Shown one piece after another: positions 19,383 to 27,701 of a DNA stretch of 31,491 nt. The stretch lies in assembly GCA_016927185.1 (NCBI GenBank), contig JAFGND010000017.1, forward strand, positions 1-31,491. Direction: 5' to 3'. Source of the DNA: Candidatus Coatesiibacteriota bacterium (GTDB taxonomy: Bacteria > JAFGND01). A model generated the notes under the pieces. It was not told the DNA's origin and made no database searches. It worked only from the letters and a program-made list of their open reading frames with translations. Numbering within the stretch: position 1 is the stretch's first letter; every line of letters starts with the position of its first letter. A program made the translations under genes and the position numbers.

Positions 19383-20993
19383 ATGAAGAATTTGACGGTT
19401 TCATTCATATTGATTTTCATATCCCTTCTTACAGCTGGCAATCATCCATGGCCAATGTGGGGACATGATGTAAGGCATACTAACAGGACTGAGATGAAGG
19501 GAGCAATCCCCAAATACAACTGGCAGTATGAGGGAGGTTCATATTCTCCATCATCTTGTATCGCAGATATTCTCAGTAATGAGTGGTCTATTAGTAATGG
19601 CATATATGAAGATGCTGACCTAGTCTCTTATGTTAGTTTTACTCATGTTTATACTTCTTTTTACAATTTTAAAAGCAGTAAAAGAAAGTCCTTTGAAGAG
19701 GGAGTTTACACAAAGGAATTTGATGAGCATTTAAAGGGGAGTGTATATGTCTCTCCATTCGATATAATTTATTACACTACTTTAGGAGCTGATCTTAATT
19801 TTCATTTGATAAAATCACAAATAAACAGTCAGGATTCAATAACAATCATGAATGATTGTATAGGACCATTTAATGGTGATATTACTCCGTTTGAGGATTT
19901 TCTGTTCATAACCAGCAGGGATGAAATTAATGATTCAAAAACTGTTTCTTTGATGAAAATAGATCTGGATTTTTCTCATATCAAGATTATAGATCTTGAG
20001 AATAAAACAAGAATATCTTCTGTTGCAGTCGATAAAATGGGAAATGCTTATGCAGTAACAGAAAACAATCTCTATAAAATTAACAGAAATTGTGAAATTG
20101 TCTGGATAAAACCAGTAAGAATATATTTTCATAAACTCTGGGAAGAATTTGGTAAAGCATACATAATGAAAAGCCAGGCACCTCTTTTATCAATAAAAGA
20201 TTATGTAATCGTGAATAGCGAAAGTGGAGTTTATGCTTTTAACGCATTAGACAGTAATAGGGAATGGTTTTATCTTACTAATGATAAAGGTATTGCATGT
20301 CCGGCTGAGGATTTAGAAGGCAATCTATATATGGTCGGAGAAAAAAGTATAACAGCATTAACATCTGAAGGAGAATTGATCTGGAGAACAACTTCGTTTG
20401 AACCTGCTGCAGTCCCTCCTACAGTCGATAGTGAGGGGAAGATATATATATGTTCTTATGATCCTGAATGCCTGTTTTGTTTTTCTAAATCAGGTAAGAT
20501 CCTTGGAACTTCAGTATGGAAAAATTATTATAGTTATAGTGAGTCAAATGAATATAGCAGTACCTACTTTCTTGAAAAAGAACAGTCATATGGTCAACCA
20601 CAAATAATCAAGAACGGGCTTGTTTTTTGTCAAATTTTAGGTTATGTAGAAAGGTCTTATAATAACAGATATGAACATGAGAATAGCATTCAAAGATATG
20701 GTGGTCTCTGCTTTTTTGATGAAAAGAAAGGTTTCTCATCAAGCAAGACAAGCAGAAGTCTTCCAGAGATATTGAGATTTACCTGCTCTCCCAATCCATT
20801 CTCTTCAAGATTAGGCATTTCAGTCAATTCACCATCAAGTGAAGTGCTTCAAATCTACGATATTTCAGGAAGACTGGTTTTCAGGAGGAATTTAGAAAAA
20901 GGGGAGAGCAGGCATTTCTTTTCTCCATCAGCAAACGGTGTTTATATAATAAAGATTGGAAATAAAACCAGGAAAGTTGTTAAGATTAGCTGA
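19383..20993 (+). CDS. Secreted PQQ-like beta-propeller protein with a T9SS type A sorting domain
   Basis: The 536-aa protein starts with a signal peptide (about 1-18, ending LLTAG). The mature start PWPMWGHDVRHTNRT is a form of the WPM-x-xHD-x-xHT motif found at the head of PQQ-like propeller proteins. Blade-like repeats follow, for example VAVDKMGNAYAVTENNLYKI, DLEGNLYMVGEKSITAL and VDSEGKIYICSYD. Catalytic quinoprotein residues are not evident, so the propeller is probably structural or binding. The last about 75 residues (from about 462) form a type A C-terminal domain: CSPNPFSSRLGISV, then LQIYDISGRLVFR and NGVYIIKIGNKTRKVVKIS. In FCB bacteria this domain directs export through the type IX system and surface attachment. 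It has its own promoter and a strong terminator, so it is a single-gene unit. Its ligand is unknown. Confidence 0.85.
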   Translation: MKNLTVSFILIFISLLTAGNHPWPMWGHDVRHTNRTEMKGAIPKYNWQYEGGSYSPSSCIADILSNEWSISNGIYEDADLVSYVSFTHVYTSFYNFKSSKRKSFEEGVYTKEFDEHLKGSVYVSPFDIIYYTTLGADLNFHLIKSQINSQDSITIMNDCIGPFNGDITPFEDFLFITSRDEINDSKTVSLMKIDLDFSHIKIIDLENKTRISSVAVDKMGNAYAVTENNLYKINRNCEIVWIKPVRIYFHKLWEEFGKAYIMKSQAPLLSIKDYVIVNSESGVYAFNALDSNREWFYLTNDKGIACPAEDLEGNLYMVGEKSITALTSEGELIWRTTSFEPAAVPPTVDSEGKIYICSYDPECLFCFSKSGKILGTSVWKNYYSYSESNEYSSTYFLEKEQSYGQPQIIKNGLVFCQILGYVERSYNNRYEHENSIQRYGGLCFFDEKKGFSSSKTSRSLPEILRFTCSPNPFSSRLGISVNSPSSEVLQIYDISGRLVFRRNLEKGESRHFFSPSANGVYIIKIGNKTRKVVKIS

Positions 20994-21000
20994 TAATTCA

Positions 21001-21028
21001 AAGCTGCAGTAAAAGGCTGCAGCTTTTT
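21001..21028 (+). terminator. Intrinsic terminator after the secreted-protein gene
   Basis: AAGCTGCAG (21001-21009) pairs perfectly with CTGCAGCTT (21017-21025) around a 7-nt loop, and the 3' arm runs into a run of T (21024-21028). It begins 8 bp after the stop codon. It also sits just beyond the end of the convergent aconitase gene, but read on the minus strand the stem is followed by TTTGAATT rather than a clean U-run, so it serves the + strand gene best. Confidence 0.9.
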
Positions 21029-21035
21029 ATCTTCT

Positions 21036-22958
21036 TCAGGCTTTTTTCTTTGTAAGATTTAGTCTTCCCCCAGCTTTTATAACTTCTATTTCCTCGCTAT
21101 TAAGCGAATGCTTTAGAGTGAATGTGTAATTCTGTGTCTTGTTTTGGGTTACAACTAAGTTTCCATTTTCAAGCTGATTCTGAATATCATTGATTATAAT
21201 CTCATCATCCTGCTTTATCCTGTCATAATCCTGTGGATTCTCGAACATGAAGGGAATGATGCCGAAATTGATGAGATTAGCAAGGTGGATACGTGCAAAT
21301 GATTTCACAATCACTGCTTTTATACCAAGAAACATTGGACATAACGCTGCGTGTTCCCTGCTTGAACCCTGTCCATAATTCTCTCCACCAATAATGAATC
21401 CACCATTCTTTTCCTTTGCCCTTCCATAGAATTCTGAATCTATTCCTTCAAAAACATGCTTTGCATATTCAGGAACATTGGAACGGAGCGGAAGATATTT
21501 CCCTGCAGGCATTATATCATCAGTAGTTATATTATCACCAGTTTTTAAAAGCACGGAACCAACAAGTTTTTCAGGAAGTTCTTCAGCTTTCGGGCATGGT
21601 GCTATATTAGGTCCACGCAGTATCTCAATCCTTGAACCATCAATTGGTGGGTATATGAACATGGAATCATCTATTACGAATTTCTTGGGAGACTTGGCTT
21701 TCGGATATTCTCCCAGTATTCTTGGATCAGTAATTTCTCCATAAATTGCTGAAGCAACAGCTACTTCAGGACTTACAAGATATATGGATGCATCTTTAGT
21801 ACCTGAACGTCCCTTGAAATTCCTGTTGAAAGTGCGAAGTGAGACTCCCTTAGAATTAGGAGCAAAGCCCATTCCTATACATGGACCGCAGGCATTTTCC
21901 AGTATTCTTGCACCTGCTTCAATTAAATAAGTGAGAAGCCCTTCCTTTGCAAGCATCAGGAAAACCTGCCTTGAACCAGGAGATATTCCAAGTGAAACAT
22001 CAGGATTAATCTTTTTGCCTTTCAGGATCAATGCAGCTGTTGCAAGATCTTTGTAGCTTGAGTTTGTGCAGCTTCCAATAGCAACCTGATTGACTTTCAT
22101 TCCCTTAAGCTCAGTCACTTTGACACCCAAATCTGGCATGTGAGGTGCTGCTGCCATGGGTTCAATAGACGAGAGATCAATGTGAATCTCCCTGTCATAC
22201 TTGGCATTTTTGTCAGCATTTAGCTTAATCCAGTCCTGCTCCCTGTTTTGTGCCTTGAGGAATGCTTTTGTTATATTGTCGCTTGGGAAAACACTTGTTG
22301 TTGCACCAAGCTCAGCTCCCATATTGGTTATTGTTGCGCGTTCTGGTACAGACAACGACTTTATGCCTTCGCCACAATATTCATAAACACAACCTACTCC
22401 GCCTTTTACTGTCTCGATTCTGAGAAGCTCTATAATGACGTCTTTTGCACTGCACCATGGATTTAGTTTCCCGGTTAATACAACCTTTACCACTTTTGGC
22501 ATTGCCAAAGGGAAGGAAGCTCCACCCATTGCTAAAGCTACATCCAACCCGCCAGCTCCAATAGCAATCATTCCTATTCCACCGCCTGTCGGGGTATGGG
22601 AATCGCTTCCAAGGAGTGTCTTTCCTGGTTTTCCAAAACGCTCAAGATGAACCTGATGACATATGCCATTTCCAGCCCTTGAAAATATAATGCCATATTT
22701 GGCAGCAATTGATTGCAGATATCTGTGATCATCTGGATTCTTGAAGTCCATCTGCGAAGTATTATGATCAACATAGCTCACTGAAAGTTCTGTCTTGATT
22801 TTGTCAATTCCAATGCTTTCGAATTGAAGATAAGCCATTGTTCCTGTTGCATCCTGAGTGAGAGTCTGATCAATTCTTATCTCTATAGGTTCCTGAGCTA
22901 TCAGTTTACCTGAAACCAAATGATTTTTTATGATTTTCTGGGTAAGGTTAAGTCCCAT
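21036..22958 (-). CDS. Aconitate hydratase (Aquifex-type, about 640 aa)
   Basis: This 640-aa [4Fe-4S] enzyme interconverts citrate and isocitrate. Cluster ligands are Cys297 in GSCTNS, and Cys357 and Cys360 in ACGPCIGMG. Substrate-binding marks include DATGTMAYLQFE, GSDSHTPTGG (117-126) and GGENYGQGSSREHAAL in the C-terminal swivel domain. The length is that of the short Aquifex-type or homoaconitase-like aconitases rather than the about 890-aa AcnA. A 3-isopropylmalate dehydratase is excluded by the fused swivel domain. AAGGAGG lies six bases before the ATG, one of the best ribosome sites in the window. It is last in the ogt-DUF2148-amidotransferase unit, 55 bp after the preceding stop, and may also have its own expression signals. 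No other TCA-cycle gene is present. Confidence 0.94.
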   Translation of the reverse strand: MGLNLTQKIIKNHLVSGKLIAQEPIEIRIDQTLTQDATGTMAYLQFESIGIDKIKTELSVSYVDHNTSQMDFKNPDDHRYLQSIAAKYGIIFSRAGNGICHQVHLERFGKPGKTLLGSDSHTPTGGGIGMIAIGAGGLDVALAMGGASFPLAMPKVVKVVLTGKLNPWCSAKDVIIELLRIETVKGGVGCVYEYCGEGIKSLSVPERATITNMGAELGATTSVFPSDNITKAFLKAQNREQDWIKLNADKNAKYDREIHIDLSSIEPMAAAPHMPDLGVKVTELKGMKVNQVAIGSCTNSSYKDLATAALILKGKKINPDVSLGISPGSRQVFLMLAKEGLLTYLIEAGARILENACGPCIGMGFAPNSKGVSLRTFNRNFKGRSGTKDASIYLVSPEVAVASAIYGEITDPRILGEYPKAKSPKKFVIDDSMFIYPPIDGSRIEILRGPNIAPCPKAEELPEKLVGSVLLKTGDNITTDDIMPAGKYLPLRSNVPEYAKHVFEGIDSEFYGRAKEKNGGFIIGGENYGQGSSREHAALCPMFLGIKAVIVKSFARIHLANLINFGIIPFMFENPQDYDRIKQDDEIIINDIQNQLENGNLVVTQNKTQNYTFTLKHSLNSEEIEVIKAGGRLNLTKKKA

Positions 22959-23013
22959 CTATAACCTCCTTGAAGTATTTTAATAACAAGGGTCAATCCC
23001 TGAAACAGTATCA

Positions 23014-23697
23014 CTAAGGCAAGCTGAAAAAATTATTGAAAATTCTGTTAACTGGAAGTAATCTGAAATCCATCCTGTAATTCTCTATATTGTTTGGAGG
23101 CCATGGATAATTCTTGTCAAGAGAATGCATTTCGAACAGGAATGAGTAAGCAACAGAATTCTCTATTTCAGGATGGAACTGGACTCCATATATCTGAGTA
23201 TCTTTCATAACCATAGCTTGTACTTTGCAGTCTTTTGTTGTTGCAAGGATCTCGAATCTCTCATCAAGATTACAGACCTCATCGAAATGAGAAAGAAAAG
23301 CTGTGAATTGAAAGGGGAGACCTTCGAGAAGGAAGTATTCATTTGATTTTTCTGTTTTTGTTACAGGATACCATCCGAACTCTTTGTAACTGGTTTTTCT
23401 TACTCCAGCTGAACCTATGAATGCTTTTGCAATAAGCTGATGACCAAAGCATATTCCTAGTATCTTCTTCCGTTTTTTTGCTAGATTTATTACCAATTCC
23501 ATCTCCTGTTCAATCCATTTGTGATTCTCAAGGATTGAACATTCGGAGCCTGATAAAACGAAATAATCAAATTCATCTGGATCAGGAAAGCTGTTTTTTG
23601 AAGCATCGAACGAAGTAATATAATCCTTGCCATATTTATTGAAATACTGGTTGAATCTATAATCCTCGAAATTGTTGATCAAGGCTATTCTTTGCAT
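23014..23697 (-). CDS. Class I glutamine amidotransferase (GMP synthase-type GATase domain, stand-alone)
   Basis: The 227-aa cytoplasmic protein is a single class I GATase domain. The nucleophile is Cys83 in GICFGHQ, and His175 and Glu177 in FHPEIE complete the triad. It has no synthetase domain, so it is not a complete GuaA. Relatives include the gamma-glutamyl or folate-type hydrolases and the YfeJ/GMP-synthase-like group that releases ammonia or cleaves gamma-glutamyl bonds; the substrate is open. The ATG at 23697 has AAGGA four bases upstream. A GTG four codons earlier (23709) is possible but poorly spaced. Aconitase follows after 55 bp and the DUF2148 gene precedes by 27 bp. Confidence 0.87.
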   Translation of the reverse strand: MQRIALINNFEDYRFNQYFNKYGKDYITSFDASKNSFPDPDEFDYFVLSGSECSILENHKWIEQEMELVINLAKKRKKILGICFGHQLIAKAFIGSAGVRKTSYKEFGWYPVTKTEKSNEYFLLEGLPFQFTAFLSHFDEVCNLDERFEILATTKDCKVQAMVMKDTQIYGVQFHPEIENSVAYSFLFEMHSLDKNYPWPPNNIENYRMDFRLLPVNRIFNNFFSLP

Positions 23698-23724
23698 ATT
23701 TTCCTTCACTTTCCTTCTAAAAAC

Positions 23725-24243
23725 CTACCTGTCAAAAAAGATATTCTTTCCTGTTGCTGACAATGGAATTCCCATCACGATATCCCAGTCTACCATTCCC
23801 ATATTCCTTGCAACAGCACCAACTCTGTACATTATCCTGTTATCAATATTGTGATTCATTGCTGTTTTTACAGCACTGCCTAAAGCGATACCTAAATCTA
23901 TAAGCCTGAAAGCACAAATCAAGCCCTTGAATTCATTTTCCTGCTTAACCTTGAGAGCTTCTGCACATGTAGGGAATCCACATGCGCCGCAATTGATAAG
24001 TGCTGGAGGTGCATCCTTCAAACCTATCAGGACAATTGCAGATGATTTCAGTACTCCTTTTGCATCTCTATCGAAATTTGTCCTGTTAGTCTTTTCTCCA
24101 TATTCCACCATCTTTTCTGCCAGGTTTCTTATTTCATCTTCATCATCTATTATTTTTATGCTTATATAATCTTCGCCTCTTGTCTTGGGTGCAGTTACTG
24201 CAGAAACAGCCATGAGCTCTGCTATGGTCGTCAATATTTTCAT
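23725..24243 (-). CDS. DUF2148 ferredoxin-domain protein, probable Fe-S protein
   Basis: This 172-aa protein matches the DUF2148 pattern: an N-terminal helical stretch with TAPKTRGED, a central ALINCGACGFPTCAEAL and a C-terminal GAVARNMGMVDWDIVMGIPLSATGKNIFFDR. Cys85, Cys88, Cys93 and Cys110 can bind a [4Fe-4S] cluster, in the same spacing style as the ACGFPTC box of corrinoid/CODH-type Fe-S domains. It is common in anaerobes and its function is not established; redox or metal-cluster roles are guesses. AAGGA lies six bases before the ATG. It starts 17 bp after ogt and lies in the same unit as aconitase, another [4Fe-4S] protein. Confidence 0.88.
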   Translation of the reverse strand: MKILTTIAELMAVSAVTAPKTRGEDYISIKIIDDEDEIRNLAEKMVEYGEKTNRTNFDRDAKGVLKSSAIVLIGLKDAPPALINCGACGFPTCAEALKVKQENEFKGLICAFRLIDLGIALGSAVKTAMNHNIDNRIMYRVGAVARNMGMVDWDIVMGIPLSATGKNIFFDR

Positions 24244-24260
24244 TTAAAATCCTTTCATTG

Positions 24261-24767
24261 TCATTTTCTGATTAGTATGCCTTCTTTTTCAAGAAGAATT
24301 CTTTTCATCTTCACATCACATATGAATCCTCCAAGAGATCCATCAGACTTAATCACTCTATGACATGGAATGATAATTGGAACTGGATTTCTACCTATTG
24401 CATTACCTACAGCTCTTGCCGAATCAGGATGTCCTATATTCTTTGCAATTGCAGCATAAGTTCTTATAGAACCATAGGGAATTTCAATTAGCTTTTTCCA
24501 TACACTCATTTGAAATGGTGTTCCTGATATATCAAGCTTGAGTTTTCTAAGTCCCTTGTCATTCTTGTCAAAAAAATAGGATCTAAGTGAACGAATGGTT
24601 GAATTCAAAGGTCTTTGATCCTCATCAGCATATAAACTTATCTGAGAGTACCAGTCAGGCATAGCAGATGCGAAAATAATCCTTTTCAAGCCAAGGGGAG
24701 AGGAAATCAGTATAAGCAGTCCAACAGGTGAAGGCCATGGGTAAAAAGAATATCTTGTTTTTGGCAT
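24261..24767 (-). CDS. ogt: Methylated-DNA--protein-cysteine methyltransferase
   Basis: The product (about 168 aa) removes O6-alkyl groups from guanine by transfer to its own Cys135 in PCHRV. Other marks are GTPFQMSVWKKLIEIPYGSIRTYA, the helix-turn-helix with ARAVGNAIGRNPVPIIIPCHRVI, and SLGGF just after. An Ada-type N-terminal regulator is absent, so this is the stand-alone Ogt form. The start is uncertain. A longer frame begins with GTG at 24818, but the ATG at 24767 gives the normal family N-terminus (YPWPSPVGLL); neither has a visible Shine-Dalgarno site. It is the first gene of a unit of four and is divergent from glgA. Confidence 0.93.
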   Translation of the reverse strand: MPKTRYSFYPWPSPVGLLILISSPLGLKRIIFASAMPDWYSQISLYADEDQRPLNSTIRSLRSYFFDKNDKGLRKLKLDISGTPFQMSVWKKLIEIPYGSIRTYAAIAKNIGHPDSARAVGNAIGRNPVPIIIPCHRVIKSDGSLGGFICDVKMKRILLEKEGILIRK

Positions 24768-24868
24768 TAATCTTTGATTTGATAAGTAGCAACTTTTGTC
24801 AATATTAATAATTAGCACGAATGATTAATTATGAAATTCAGTAAGATAATCTATGAATAAATCTTGTT

Positions 24869-24897
24869 TTGCTTTATGTAAAATATTGTAATATAAT
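24869..24897 (+). promoter_or_regulatory. Sigma-70-like promoter for the glgA unit
   Basis: TTGCTT (24869-24874) and a perfect TATAAT (24892-24897) are separated by exactly 17 bp. Transcription would begin near 24905, giving an untranslated leader of about 130 nt before glgA. I see no riboswitch-like fold in that leader. Confidence 0.6.
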
Positions 24898-25037
24898 AAC
24901 TTATGGGATAAAGTAACAATAAGATAATTGGAGTAAATAGATAACACTTTCAATTTACAGAATGAAGATGAACAGTATAAAAGATGGTTAAATATCTCCT
25001 TGACTGATTTTAATAGTTTTAATGCATGTTAAGCAAT

Positions 25038-26495
25038 ATGAAAATCATCTTCACTACAAGCGAGATTTATCCATTCAGCAAGACAGGTGGTCTTGCTGAT
25101 GTTTCTTTTTCACTCCCAAAGGCTTTGTCATCTCTTGATAATGAAATAATGATAATATCTCCTCTTTACAAATGCATAGACAGGAAAAAGAACAGATTGA
25201 AAATTGTCATACCGATTCTGGAAATACCAATGGGTTGGTTCAAGCATTTCTGTTCTGTATGGACATCAGCAACCCCCAGGAAAAATCTTAAAATTTTTTT
25301 CATAGAACATGAAAGATTTTATGGAAGAAATGGTTTGTATGGAGAAAGCGATTACAGTTATGGAGATAATCTTGAAAGATTTGCAATGCTTTCAAGAGCT
25401 TCTCTGGAAATAGCGAAATTTTACAAGTTCGTGCCAGATATAATACATTCAAATGACTGGCAGACAGCTCTTGTTCCCGTATTCTTGAGGGAATTGGAGA
25501 AAACCAATCCTTTTTTCAAGAAAACTAAAACATTACTCACCATTCATAATATGGGATATCAGGGGGATTTTCCTGTTAGAGAGTTTCCTCTTACCGGACT
25601 CTACTGGGATGCTTTTTACAGAAGAAGTTTCGAATTTTATGGAAAACTTAATTTCCTGAAAGCAGGTCTATATAATGCTGATAAGATTTCAACTGTATCA
25701 CCTTCTTATGCAAGAGAAATACTGACATATGAAGGCGGTTGGAGTCTTGATGGTGTATTGAGAGACAGGAAGCAAGATCTTGTTGGTATATTGAATGGAG
25801 TGGATTATTCAATATGGAATCCAGCTACCGACAAACTTATCCCTTTCAATTATGATGTTAATGATATAGAGAATAAGATGAAATGCAAACTTGAACTTCA
25901 AAAAAGAACTGGATTACCTCAATCAGAGCAAATACCATTGTTTGGGGTTATATCAAGATTTGCATACCAGAAGGGGATTGATGTTCTTGCACAGGTAATT
26001 CCAAAACTATTGCTTGAAAACATCCAGTTTATTATCCTGGGGGATGGTGATTCTTACCTGGAACATATTTTTGGTATATTGCCAAGACATTATCCAGAGA
26101 AATGTGCTTCGTATATTGGGTATAATAATGAGTTATCCCACATGATTGAGGCGGGAGCTGATTTTTTTATAATGCCTTCCAGATATGAACCTTGTGGACT
26201 TAATCAGATGTATTCACTTAAATATGGTACGCTTCCTGTTGTCAGGAAAGCAGGTGGTCTTGCTGATACTGTAGAGAATCTGGATGTTTATACTGGAAAA
26301 GGAAATGGTTTTGTTTTTAATGATTTATCCCAGGAATCGTTATTGAATACAATAAAATGGGCTTATAATATTTGGCGGGAAAGACCTGATTTCATAAGCA
26401 AGATGAGAAGAGCAGCAATGGAATGTGATTTTTCATGGAAGAAAAGTGCTATAAGTTATATGAATCTTTTCAAGGAAATGGCAGGTATGAATTGA
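25038..26495 (+). CDS. glgA: Glycogen/starch synthase (GT5)
   Basis: The 485-aa cytoplasmic enzyme transfers glucose from ADP- or UDP-glucose to the end of an alpha-1,4-glucan. It begins MKIIFTTSEIYPFSKTGGLADV, with the nucleotide-sugar-binding KTGGLAD at 15-21. Also typical are HSNDWQTALVP, TIHNMGYQGDFP and NADKISTVSPSYAREI, and in the C-terminal half the EPCGLNQMYSLKYGT region (Glu384) followed by RKAGGLADTV. The length is normal for GlgA. A frame start four codons earlier (25026) is possible; I prefer 25038 because the family begins there. Neither has a strong Shine-Dalgarno site. A 1-bp gap separates it from a small cysteine-rich gene and so from the DUF1573 gene. No glgC, glgB or glgP is in the window. 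Confidence 0.94.
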   Translation: MKIIFTTSEIYPFSKTGGLADVSFSLPKALSSLDNEIMIISPLYKCIDRKKNRLKIVIPILEIPMGWFKHFCSVWTSATPRKNLKIFFIEHERFYGRNGLYGESDYSYGDNLERFAMLSRASLEIAKFYKFVPDIIHSNDWQTALVPVFLRELEKTNPFFKKTKTLLTIHNMGYQGDFPVREFPLTGLYWDAFYRRSFEFYGKLNFLKAGLYNADKISTVSPSYAREILTYEGGWSLDGVLRDRKQDLVGILNGVDYSIWNPATDKLIPFNYDVNDIENKMKCKLELQKRTGLPQSEQIPLFGVISRFAYQKGIDVLAQVIPKLLLENIQFIILGDGDSYLEHIFGILPRHYPEKCASYIGYNNELSHMIEAGADFFIMPSRYEPCGLNQMYSLKYGTLPVVRKAGGLADTVENLDVYTGKGNGFVFNDLSQESLLNTIKWAYNIWRERPDFISKMRRAAMECDFSWKKSAISYMNLFKEMAGMN

Positions 26496-26496
26496 T

Positions 26497-26661
26497 ATGA
26501 AATACTGTGATATATTTTGTGAACATGCAGAATTCCCTTCAAAGGATGCACTAGATGGTGCGTGCAGGAGAGAGGTTTCTCTTTATTGCAAGCTGCTTGA
26601 AAGACTTGTACTGAAAAATTCTCCATGCAAAGCTGGTATTAATGAAGAGAGTGATAAATGA
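26497..26661 (+). CDS. Small cysteine-rich protein (54 aa), unknown function
   Basis: This short gene starts one base after the glgA stop and overlaps the next start as ATGA (26658-26661). The 54-aa product has five cysteines, at 4, 8, 23, 31 and 44, in the pattern C-x3-C-x14-C-x7-C-x12-C, with few hydrophobic stretches and no signal peptide. Segments of note are FCEHAEFP, GACRREVSLYC and LVLKNSPC. The spacing suggests a metal or Fe-S site, or a redox role in the cytoplasm, but this is not proven. It resembles a type of small Cys-rich protein I believe occurs scattered in other anaerobes; I cannot name a family. Tight packing on both sides is good evidence that it is translated. A GGAAATGG with weak SD character lies about 20 nt upstream, so it may depend on translational coupling to glgA. 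Confidence 0.75.
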   Translation: MKYCDIFCEHAEFPSKDALDGACRREVSLYCKLLERLVLKNSPCKAGINEESDK

Positions 26662-27692
26662 GAATTGTATTTCTGATAATAATTTCATTATCAAGCATAG
26701 TTGCATCTTATGGTCCTGAAGCTGTCGTATCTGATTCAATATGGAATGTAGGAGACATAAAGCAGAATGAAATTAAGCACTTTGAAATAACAATCTGGAA
26801 CAAGGGATCTCATCCACTCGTACTTAAAACAGCAAGAGGAACCTGCAATTGTGTTGTAGCAGATTATCCGAAACAGGCAATTCAGATGCAGAAAAGCGGG
26901 AAAATACTTCTGGGATTCAGGGGCAAGAATATGCTCCCGGGAGAAGTCAATGAGACGGTATATTTACATACGAATGATACAGGTAACCAGATAATTCCCA
27001 TCTTGATCAAGGCAAATGTAATAGACAGCAAAGAGAAATTAAAAAATCCAGGTATAAAACTGAAGATAAACAATGTGGAAGATCTGGAATTCGGGGTAGT
27101 TCCTCCTCAAACAAAGATAAAGACATTTCTGAAATTATATAATCCAAGTAATTTCAGCATTTCAGTTAAAGATGTTAGAGCTACGTGTGCCTGTACATTC
27201 CTGGAAAAAATTGCCTTCAGTATTCTTTCAAAAACTGAATATACAATTCCAGTAGTTATAAATACCAAGGATAAATATGGACATTTTAATGAGAAGATTT
27301 ATGTTACTCAGAATAATCTTGTAGATGATGTTCTGGAAGTTAAGATACATGCGACACTCTTATCTGGTTCTAACTATCTAGATCTTTATCCGAATATTTT
27401 AGAACTGCTGCCTGAAGCCGAACCTGAATTCATGAACCTGAAGGTTAAAAATAACTGTATGGAGAAGATTGATGTTGAAATAACACAACTGGATTCAGGG
27501 CTGTTTGTTTCAGGCGAAAGGAAGTTCAATCTTGCATCTGGGGAAACAAGGGAATTCGGTATATATATAATAGATTATGTTCCTGCTAGCAAAGCCTTGT
27601 TGCCATTGATATTCAATATAAAGGCAAGGAATAAATTCGCTGAAAAACTATGCTTGCCGATATTTTTCAGGGAAGCAGAGAGATCTAGTTAG
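26658..27692 (+). CDS. Exported protein with tandem DUF1573 domains
   Basis: The 344-aa protein has a signal peptide (about 1-18, MRIVFLIIISLSSIVASYG). It then has two DUF1573 immunoglobulin-like units of about 110 residues, each with a short CxC box: Cys63/Cys65 in RGTCNC and Cys177/Cys179 in RATCAC. A third unit without that box follows, over about 235-340. The first two repeats read as N-terminal strand, FEITIWNKGSHPLVLK or FLKLYNPSNFSISV, the CxC box, then YLHTND or IYVTQNN. DUF1573 proteins are usually extracytoplasmic and abundant in Bacteroidota and relatives, with no settled function. Its start overlaps the small Cys-rich gene (ATGA). It ends 9 bp before the convergent glycosyltransferase gene. 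Confidence 0.85.
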   Translation: MRIVFLIIISLSSIVASYGPEAVVSDSIWNVGDIKQNEIKHFEITIWNKGSHPLVLKTARGTCNCVVADYPKQAIQMQKSGKILLGFRGKNMLPGEVNETVYLHTNDTGNQIIPILIKANVIDSKEKLKNPGIKLKINNVEDLEFGVVPPQTKIKTFLKLYNPSNFSISVKDVRATCACTFLEKIAFSILSKTEYTIPVVINTKDKYGHFNEKIYVTQNNLVDDVLEVKIHATLLSGSNYLDLYPNILELLPEAEPEFMNLKVKNNCMEKIDVEITQLDSGLFVSGERKFNLASGETREFGIYIIDYVPASKALLPLIFNIKARNKFAEKLCLPIFFREAERSS

Positions 27693-27701
27693 TTTATATT
27701 T

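Noticed and set aside
24962-24991. Nine-codon open frame in the glgA leader as an attenuator peptide
   Set aside because: It has no Shine-Dalgarno site and no repeated regulatory codons, and I saw no terminator/antiterminator pair after it.
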